Shown here: positions 1 through 5,013 of the stretch, piece after piece
Layout of the letters: every line of letters starts with the position of its first letter
Numbering within the stretch: the stretch's first letter is position 1
Assembly: GCA_009787745.1 (NCBI GenBank)
Contig: WQST01000191.1
Span: forward strand, 1-5,013
Direction of reading: 5' to 3'
From: Lachnospiraceae bacterium
GTDB taxonomy: Bacteria; Bacillota; Clostridia; Lachnospirales; Lachnospiraceae
DNA length: 5,013 nt
The notes under the pieces: model-generated
The model's input: only the letters and a program-made list of their open reading frames with translations
Told to the model about the DNA's origin: nothing
The model's database searches: none
Program-made: the position numbers and the translations under genes

Positions 1-1154
1 AACTCAATGGATGAACCGGAAACAAACGCGCCTGCCGCCATAATAACAGGGCAGTCATATCCGGGCATCGGGGCGGGAACCGGCCTTACATGGCTGTCAA
101 TCGGGGCGGCGGCTTGGATGCCTTCGCAGAAGGCGGCGACGCCTGCCGGGGTCTCAAAGATGATTGCCTGGATAATATCATGGTAGGTTTCGTGCGCTTT
201 TGGGATTGTCGTAAACCCTGCATCGCCGTAAATTCGGGCGGCGAACAACGCCCCTTTAAGGGCGGCGGCAGTCACACACGGCGCATGAAATAAACCTTGA
301 TAAAAAGTCCTTAAGACATCAAGGGACGCTCCGACTTCCTTTCCTAATCCCGGGGATGTCAGGCGGTAAGATGCTTGTTCAATTAAGTCTTTTCGCCCCG
401 CAAGGTAGCCGCCGAGCGGAGCTAAACCGCCGCCCGGGTTTTTAATCAGTGAACCGACACATAAATCGGCGCCGACATCTGACGGTTCCGTGGTGTCGGC
501 GAACTCACCGTAACAGTTATCGACCATGCAGATGATATGGGGGGCGATTTTTTTTATGAACGAGATTAATTGACCGATTGAGTCAACTGATAAAGTCGGT
601 CTTGTTTGATACCCTCGCGAGCGCTGGATAGTGACCATTTTCGTTTTGGGGGTAATGGCTTTTTCGATATTGGGGTAATCAAAACTGCCGTCGGGCAACA
701 AATCAACCTGACGGTAGGTAATGCCGTATTCTTTAAGTGAGCCGGGGGCTTCTTTTATGCCGATGACTTTTTCTAAAGTATCATAGGGTTTGCCGACAGG
801 CGATAATAACTCATCTCCCGGGCGCAGATTACTCATCAGCGAAAGGGCTAAAGCATGTGTCCCGCAAGTAATCTGCGGACGCACCAGCGCATCTTCGGTA
901 TGGAAAATATCAGCATAAACCCGCTCCAAAGCATCGCGTCCAATGTCATTATAGCCATAACCTGTCGTACCGTTTAAGTGGGCTTCACTGATGTTATTTT
1001 TTTGGAAGGCGGCTAAAACTTTTAGCTGGTTTATTTCGGCGGTACGGTCGATTCGGTCAAAACGGTCTTTTATTGAGGTGAGTATCGCCTCTCCATGATT
1101 TAAAACTGTTTCTTTTATGCCCAATTCTCTATAAGCGTCGGTAAGGTCTGTCAT
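1..1154 (-). CDS. Methionine gamma-lyase family PLP enzyme ('aluminium resistance protein' family), C-terminus cut by window edge
   Basis: Seen: 384 complete codons read leftward from an ATG at 1154-1152, with no stop before the left edge. The translation has fold-type I PLP enzyme features: the NGTTGYGYND block (61-70) followed by GRD, the GTHALAL segment (98-104) near the cofactor phosphate site, VDNCYGEF (211-218) with Asp212 as the likely pyridine-nitrogen partner, and GSLIKNPGGG (234-243) with Lys238 as the likely Schiff-base lysine. These blocks are characteristic of the Met_gamma_lyase/Alum_res family (PF06838; B. subtilis YnbB type), usually about 400-430 residues, so roughly 30 C-terminal residues are missing. 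Family members are annotated as cytosolic C-S lyases acting on sulfur amino acids, but the physiological substrate is poorly established and the aluminium name is historical. The start overlaps the stop of the upstream reductase as ATGA. The only close SD-like bases are a weak GAGA at 1162-1159, so translational coupling is likely. Family is confident, substrate is not. Confidence 0.95.
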   Translation of the reverse strand, partial: MTDLTDAYRELGIKETVLNHGEAILTSIKDRFDRIDRTAEINQLKVLAAFQKNNISEAHLNGTTGYGYNDIGRDALERVYADIFHTEDALVRPQITCGTHALALSLMSNLRPGDELLSPVGKPYDTLEKVIGIKEAPGSLKEYGITYRQVDLLPDGSFDYPNIEKAITPKTKMVTIQRSRGYQTRPTLSVDSIGQLISFIKKIAPHIICMVDNCYGEFADTTEPSDVGADLCVGSLIKNPGGGLAPLGGYLAGRKDLIEQASYRLTSPGLGKEVGASLDVLRTFYQGLFHAPCVTAAALKGALFAARIYGDAGFTTIPKAHETYHDIIQAIIFETPAGVAAFCEGIQAAAPIDSHVRPVPAPMPGYDCPVIMAAGAFVSGSSIE

Positions 1155-2281
1155 AATTTCTCTAAAACCTCACAAACACGCTTAAGTTCTTTCCTGATTT
1201 CCAGCTTTTGCGGACATTTCGTTTCGCATTGACCGCAATCTATGCAATGTGAAAAGACTTTTCCTTCACCCCATGGGTTCTTTTTGTACCATTGATATGA
1301 ACCGCGGATCCCTTCGCCTAAACCGAATACATTGGTGTGTGTATAAAATTCGAATAATTTCGATATTTCGATTCCTGCCGGGCAAGGCATACAATAGTTA
1401 CATCCTGTACAATATAAATCCCTGAATTTCGCAACTTCCTCCATTGCTTTACCAAGCTCTACCCATTCATCGGCGGTAATTTCACCTGAGATTTCGGCAA
1501 TCTTTACATTTTTTTCCAGCATATCTATGCTTTCCATTCCTGAAAGGGCGCACGACACATGCGGGTTACCGAGGACAAACCGTAAGGCTACTTCATAAGT
1601 CGAGTTGGATTTTTTGCCTGTCAGTTTTTCGTATAAATCCGTCGGCGGTGATAGGCGCCCGCCGCCGACAGGCCCCATGATAGCTGTCCCGAGACCTTTA
1701 CCGTATGCATATTCAATCATTTTTTCGTTGGAGCGGTCGAGTAAATTATATTGGCATAAAACAGAAGAAAGCGGAACATTATCAATTATGTACTGCATAT
1801 TTTCGGCCGCGTCATGAAAGCTAAACGACATAAATCTAAGCAATCCCTGTTCTTTACACTCACGAACCTCCGCCATTATATCATCTTTTATGATTTCATC
1901 AGCCGTCCCTTTATTGATCCCCCAAAAATGATAAAAATCAATATAATCAGTCCCGATTCGCGCAAGACTCTCTTCTAAATTCCGCCGTAAATCGCCTTTT
2001 TTCTTATATACTGAACCAAGGGGGATTTTGGTCGAAAGATAAACCTTATCGCGGACACCTTTTAAAGCCGTACCCATCGCTTTTTCGCTGTTTCCATGGC
2101 AGTATGCAGGGGCTGAGTCAAAATAATTAACGCCCAGTTCATAAGCTCTCATAAGTAAAGGGTAAGATTTATCCTCATCGATATAAAAATCCTCACCTTT
2201 TTGAATCTCAGGAAGCCGCATAACGCCGAACCCCAGAGCCGAAATATCAATCCCTGTATTACCGAATTTTCTGTATTGCAT
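1151..2281 (-). CDS. Aldo/keto reductase with C-terminal 4Fe-4S ferredoxin-type domain (COG1453-like)
   Basis: Seen: 376 residues. The N-terminal part (1-265) is an aldo/keto reductase TIM barrel: MQYRKFGNTGIDISALGFG at the start, FDSAPAYCHGNSE (54-66) with Asp55 and Tyr60, and STKIP with Lys85, which match three of the four catalytic residues. The fourth is odd. In YIDFYHFWGIN (113-123) the place where most family members have His (five after the Asp) is Trp120, while a His lies at 118. The C-terminal part has Cys291/294/297/300-Pro and Cys346/349/352/356-Pro, enough for up to two 4Fe-4S clusters. This architecture is common in anaerobic Bacillota and annotated as a predicted cytosolic oxidoreductase. 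The Fe-S tail suggests electron exchange with ferredoxin-like partners as well as a nicotinamide cofactor, but substrates are unknown. The start is supported by AGGAGG nine bases upstream and by family alignment at residue 1. It is the first gene of a leftward unit and overlaps the PLP enzyme by four bases. Confidence 0.95.
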   Translation of the reverse strand: MQYRKFGNTGIDISALGFGVMRLPEIQKGEDFYIDEDKSYPLLMRAYELGVNYFDSAPAYCHGNSEKAMGTALKGVRDKVYLSTKIPLGSVYKKKGDLRRNLEESLARIGTDYIDFYHFWGINKGTADEIIKDDIMAEVRECKEQGLLRFMSFSFHDAAENMQYIIDNVPLSSVLCQYNLLDRSNEKMIEYAYGKGLGTAIMGPVGGGRLSPPTDLYEKLTGKKSNSTYEVALRFVLGNPHVSCALSGMESIDMLEKNVKIAEISGEITADEWVELGKAMEEVAKFRDLYCTGCNYCMPCPAGIEISKLFEFYTHTNVFGLGEGIRGSYQWYKKNPWGEGKVFSHCIDCGQCETKCPQKLEIRKELKRVCEVLEKL

Positions 2282-2290
2282 CGATTTATT

Positions 2291-2296
2291 CCTCCT
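2291..2296 (-). promoter_or_regulatory. Ribosome-binding site of the aldo/keto reductase
   Basis: The leftward strand reads AGGAGG nine bases before the ATG at 2281. This is a perfect core Shine-Dalgarno match at normal spacing and fixes the start of the reductase. Confidence 0.9.
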
Positions 2297-2313
2297 GTGC
2301 TAGTTTAACCAAT

Positions 2314-2322
2314 AGTATAACA
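2314..2322 (-). promoter_or_regulatory. Probable extended -10 promoter of the reductase/PLP enzyme unit
   Basis: The leftward strand reads TGTTATACT, which is an extended -10 motif (TGn followed by TATACT, one mismatch from TATAAT). It lies about 17 bases upstream of the AGGAGG site and would give a 5' leader of roughly 25 bases. No good -35 hexamer is visible at 16-18 bases (sequence near 2337-2342 reads TAGAAA), which is compatible with an extended -10 promoter. The call rests on motif and position only. Confidence 0.55.
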
Positions 2323-2389
2323 AAAAACTTGTGAGATTTCTATAACTAAATTTTCAATATCACGCATATTAATGAGTAACAACCATACT

Positions 2390-2393
2390 GAGG
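2390..2393 (+). promoter_or_regulatory. Ribosome-binding site of the membrane protein gene
   Basis: GAGG lies seven bases before the ATG at 2401 and supports that start. I could not find a convincing -35/-10 pair for this rightward gene in the 119-base divergent region. AT-rich candidates such as TATAAC at 2341 and TATTAA at 2367 lack a partner at proper spacing. Confidence 0.7.
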
Positions 2394-2400
2394 TTTCATA

Positions 2401-3072
2401 ATGCAATCACATCAACACATCCAAAAAGGGTTCCGCCGTTTTCAATTAAAAGCGATAGGGGTTATGGCGATACTCATCGGCCCCGCAGTTCTTTTCGATA
2501 CTACCATTGTTTACGGACTCCCTTTCCCGCGGTCAATATCCGAAACCGCCACTATTGCGAATCAGACATCTCCCATCCTCCCGTTTTGTTTAGGTGCGTT
2601 AGCCCTCTTCTCCCTTACATATGCATTCATTCATAATTATGACCGCCTCGATCAAATATTTACCATCGGTATTTTTATCGGTTTTACGATTGTTGCGATG
2701 CAGATGTGCGCATCACCTTTTATTACGGATACAAGCCGGGTCGGCATTTTAGGTATTTCGGAGAATATATCAAGTATTTTGCATAATTTGGGCGCCGTTA
2801 TCGGATTCTGTTGTATGATTTTGTGGATTATAATATGTTTTACGAAGTCTGATATGATTGTTCATGAGCAGACAAAAGAAAAGAGATTTCGTAACAACTG
2901 CTACCTTTATCTGGGGATAGCGATGATTCTATCGATGCTTTTCTTTTTGTTGGATTATACAGGAATCTTTGGCGACGATTTCCCTGTTGTCTTCGTCGCG
3001 GAATGCTTTATGCTGATTTTGGGCGGGATTGCTTGTTTGATTAAGGGTGGGGTTGTGTTTAGGGATAAGTAA
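2401..3072 (+). CDS. Six-helix integral membrane protein of unknown function (possibly DUF998-like)
   Basis: Seen: 223 residues with six hydrophobic segments at about 17-38, 58-78, 86-105, 128-147, 167-187 and 194-214. A basic, His-rich N-terminus (residues 1-19, with HQHIQKGFRR) suggests that end is cytoplasmic, as does the charged stretch KSDMIVHEQTKEKRFR (149-164) between helices 4 and 5. With six helices the C-terminus (FRDK) would also be cytoplasmic. The loop between helices 3 and 4 (QMCASPFITDTSRVGILGIS, 101-120) and the FDTTIVYGLPFPRSISETA segment (32-50) after helix 1 look motif-like and may be conserved outward-facing loops. There is no signal peptide, catalytic motif or nucleotide-binding site. 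Size and topology recall the DUF998/Frag1-type small membrane families, but I cannot confirm membership by eye. The gene is alone on its strand, divergent from the reductase and convergent with the lipoprotein gene, so context gives no function. Confidence 0.88.
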   Translation: MQSHQHIQKGFRRFQLKAIGVMAILIGPAVLFDTTIVYGLPFPRSISETATIANQTSPILPFCLGALALFSLTYAFIHNYDRLDQIFTIGIFIGFTIVAMQMCASPFITDTSRVGILGISENISSILHNLGAVIGFCCMILWIIICFTKSDMIVHEQTKEKRFRNNCYLYLGIAMILSMLFFLLDYTGIFGDDFPVVFVAECFMLILGGIACLIKGGVVFRDK

Positions 3073-3093
3073 TATTTTTTCTTTACCAAGTCC

Positions 3094-3129
3094 GCGATAC
3101 GTCATATTTTTGAATATTTAGGACATCGC
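3094..3129. other. Imperfect hairpin in the convergent intergenic region
   Basis: GCGAT-ac-GTC (3094-3103) can pair with GACATCGC (3122-3129), leaving a two-base bulge, and ATATT (3104-3108) can pair with AATAT (3113-3117) inside the loop. A competing small hairpin, CGCC-AAA-GGCG, lies at 3127-3137. Placement between two converging genes would suit a bidirectional terminator, but neither strand has a real T-run just after the stem, so I do not call it a terminator. Confidence 0.3.
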
Positions 3130-3150
3130 CAAAGGCGTGTTTAGTGCATA

Positions 3151-3170
3151 TTGGTTAGTTTAATAACCAA
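3151..3170. other. Perfect 7-bp inverted repeat spanning the lipoprotein stop codon
   Basis: TTGGTTA (3151-3157) and TAACCAA (3164-3170) are exact reverse complements separated by six bases. The TAA stop of the leftward gene (3162-3160) lies in the loop. The stem is AT-rich and not followed by a T-run on either strand, so it may be chance or a weak 3' end structure. Confidence 0.3.
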
Positions 3171-5013
3171 GAATAGTCGTTAGTTCATTCTTTACAAGTG
3201 TATCGATTGAATCATCGTAAAAAATCATAGTAGTACAATACGCTTGCATAAGAGGGTTTTGTGAAATTATCGCATAAAGCATCAGTGAACTTGTTTCAAA
3301 ATATGCTAATAAATCGGCATCTTCAGAATCCTTATAGGCAAGAACGCTCGTTAGAATTTTTGCCGCGTCATAAGAACCGGTCGCCATGAAAATACCCAAT
3401 ACCACCTCATACGTATAATCATTATCGCAATATTCCGGTAAATCTACGTAAGCATAGGATACAAGAGATTCTGACTCATTGCTACTAAACATTTTGGCAT
3501 ACTCATCACTTAAAGATTTAAGCAGGATTTGATTTTCATTAAGCTTTCCGCCGTTTTGTTTTTCGATAACATCAAATGCAGAAGAAATCAAGTAGGGATT
3601 TTTAACCAATATTTCGTAAAAAGCTCCTAAAGCAACCGGCCAATCAAGCATATCGTTTTCACTAGCGCATATAATAGCATCGGTAATTCGCTCCGGCATA
3701 GGAAAACGTTGATATGATACTAGCCAGCTTATAAATTCTTCAACATTGGCAAATTCATTTTTGGTATATACATAATCTATATAGTCAATTGTAAAAGTGT
3801 TGGTAATTTCTTTATCTCCGATTAAATCTCTGGAAATGAAAGTATATGTATAAGTACCAAGCTCGTCAATATCTTCGATTTCATATTCAATAAAAACTTG
3901 CGACATAACCATTTGCCCGGGTAAGGAGAAATAATTAATAGCGATTATATTCTCTTCAATACTTGATTCAGTACCGTCAGGAAATGTCCGGATGATATCA
4001 AAACTGACTTTAGCCTGCCCATTTTCATCGAGAGCAAATCCTGCATATATCGGAGAGAATATTATTCTTTGATAACGATACGCTTGCTTTATATATCGAA
4101 ACTCCGGTGTATATCCGGTGCCAATTGTTTGATACCAGGCATCATTATAATTATAGTTAATAATAGGTCCGACAATACAGGTAAATTCATTTTCGTTGAT
4201 GGCAACAAATGGCGGATCTTTCCACAAAGTCGGGTCAAATAAAGTGATATCATCTTTTAGTAATTCATATATTGATACTCGGTAGCTGTAGGAACTGCCC
4301 TTTGAATTATCGCCGCGCCAAAAGGCGTACCCATCCAAATAGTTCTCATAAGCCTCATCCCATGAATAAAAGTAACCGAGTAGTTGTTCAATAACCGGTA
4401 CGGATAAGTCATATGCCTCTTGCATGGTTAAGTAATCAGCAACGTAACCCCAACTCGCTAAATGTAACATCCGGAATAAATCCCACGCTTTAATACCGCG
4501 CGTTCCCCATTTTTTACTAAGTTCTAACGTGATTCTGATTTTATTAGCACCTTCATAGTCTGATTCGGCGATTAACTCATCTAGTTGTTTATTTGATAAA
4601 AAGCTTAAATATCCGGCTAGTTCGATGAATTTTTCATTATGACCGGCATCAGTCATCCGCTTAATAGTGGCAATCAAATCCTCACGGTTATTACAGCTCC
4701 AGCTTTCGATTAACTCTGAGCGTTCACTAAGCGTATTTTGGATATTTTTTTCCCGCATTCCAAAAATGTGGGGATCAAGGTCATTATTGTATGCTAATAC
4801 AGCCGCGCATCCAAGTGTCCATGATATATAATCTTCGGGCGTTATCTCCGAGTCGGGACTTTGGGTAATCTGTGCCGCAAGTGAATCGGGGACGTTTACT
4901 TTTTCATTAACAATTGACTCCGTTGTTTCAATAGAGTCTGCTCCACCATTTTCCTCCGGGGAGGATGAAATACTTGGGGTACTACATCCGGTAAGCATAA
5001 CAATAGATAAGTA
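3160..5013 (-). CDS. Large lipoprotein with DUF1266-like domain, beta-sandwich-like region and helical C-terminus; 5' end cut by window edge
   Basis: The first ATG in the window is at 4998, but the frame stays open upstream (YLSIV before MLTGC) to the right edge. The lipobox LTGC would then sit four residues after that Met, with no room for a signal peptide, so the real start is beyond the window. Residues below count from the 4998 Met. Cys5 is the predicted lipidated first residue, followed by a Ser/Pro/Glu-rich linker to about 50. Residues 53-230 resemble DUF1266 (PF06889): SWTLGCAAVLAYNND, a GH followed by KF (119-123), and the hallmark GIKAWDLFRMLHLASWGYVA (168-187), then YSWDEAYENYLDG and FW. 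Residues about 309-406 are strand-rich, ending in a GTYTYTFISRD segment like an immunoglobulin-type fold. Residues 415-612 are helical, with a YKDSEDADLL piece (555-564) like the YKDS helical repeats of Bacillota. The function is unknown, and an envelope-exposed scaffold or binding role is only inferred. It is read leftward, convergent with the membrane protein gene. Confidence 0.9.
   Translation of the reverse strand, partial: YLSIVMLTGCSTPSISSSPEENGGADSIETTESIVNEKVNVPDSLAAQITQSPDSEITPEDYISWTLGCAAVLAYNNDLDPHIFGMREKNIQNTLSERSELIESWSCNNREDLIATIKRMTDAGHNEKFIELAGYLSFLSNKQLDELIAESDYEGANKIRITLELSKKWGTRGIKAWDLFRMLHLASWGYVADYLTMQEAYDLSVPVIEQLLGYFYSWDEAYENYLDGYAFWRGDNSKGSSYSYRVSIYELLKDDITLFDPTLWKDPPFVAINENEFTCIVGPIINYNYNDAWYQTIGTGYTPEFRYIKQAYRYQRIIFSPIYAGFALDENGQAKVSFDIIRTFPDGTESSIEENIIAINYFSLPGQMVMSQVFIEYEIEDIDELGTYTYTFISRDLIGDKEITNTFTIDYIDYVYTKNEFANVEEFISWLVSYQRFPMPERITDAIICASENDMLDWPVALGAFYEILVKNPYLISSAFDVIEKQNGGKLNENQILLKSLSDEYAKMFSSNESESLVSYAYVDLPEYCDNDYTYEVVLGIFMATGSYDAAKILTSVLAYKDSEDADLLAYFETSSLMLYAIISQNPLMQAYCTTMIFYDDSIDTLVKNELTTILGY

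Noticed and set aside
90..293. Rightward open reading frame of 67 codons
   Set aside because: It lies wholly inside the PLP enzyme gene on the other strand, has a Gly/Arg-rich composition typical of antisense translation, and has no ribosome-binding site or recognisable domain.
1605..1817. Rightward open reading frame of 70 codons
   Set aside because: It lies antisense to the aldo/keto reductase, whose reading frame is intact and matches its family throughout this stretch. No ribosome-binding site or domain supports it.
2282..2400. Divergent region considered for a riboswitch or small RNA
   Set aside because: At 119 bases, with promoter elements close to the genes and a leader of only about 25 bases, there is no room for a structured leader on the leftward side and no known motif on the rightward side.
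3073..3085. T-rich run just after the membrane protein stop codon, considered as a terminator tail
   Set aside because: No stable stem precedes the T-run, because the end of the gene here has no inverted repeat.
1..5013. Mobile element, CRISPR, phage defence or toxin-antitoxin locus
   Set aside because: No transposase, integrase, nuclease, repeat array or small paired genes were seen. The genes present are metabolic, membrane or lipoprotein genes.

Overview
The window looks like chromosomal DNA from an anaerobic, low-to-moderate-GC bacterium of the Bacillota (Clostridia-like). This is inferred from a strong AGGAGG ribosome-binding site, an aldo/keto reductase carrying a ferredoxin-type tail, an 'aluminium resistance'-type PLP enzyme typical of that phylum, and a Gram-positive style lipoprotein. 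I see no tRNA or rRNA gene, transposase, integrase, CRISPR array or phage gene.

Layout. Positions 1-2281 hold a two-gene leftward unit. It is read as an aldo/keto reductase with a C-terminal 4Fe-4S domain (1151-2281), followed by a methionine gamma-lyase family PLP enzyme (1-1154) that runs off the left edge. The two genes overlap by four bases (ATGA), so their translation is probably coupled. Positions 2282-2400 are an AT-rich divergent intergenic region, with a recognisable extended -10 promoter and AGGAGG site for the leftward unit and a GAGG site for the rightward gene. Positions 2401-3072 (rightward) encode a six-helix integral membrane protein of unknown function. Positions 3073-3159 are a short convergent intergenic region with imperfect hairpins but no convincing terminator. 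Positions 3160-5013 (leftward) encode a large lipoprotein with an N-terminal DUF1266-like domain, a middle beta-sandwich-like region and a helical C-terminal region. Its start lies outside the window, because the frame is open to the right edge and the lipobox sits almost at the edge.

How the genes may work together. Only the reductase and the PLP enzyme have evidence of co-expression. A metabolic link, for example sulfur amino acid breakdown releasing a 2-oxo acid with a separate redox step, is speculation. The membrane protein and the lipoprotein are convergent and separately transcribed, and their shared envelope location is only suggestive. The lipoprotein is the least understood gene here and the best candidate for something undescribed. 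I do not see a recognisable new multi-gene system.
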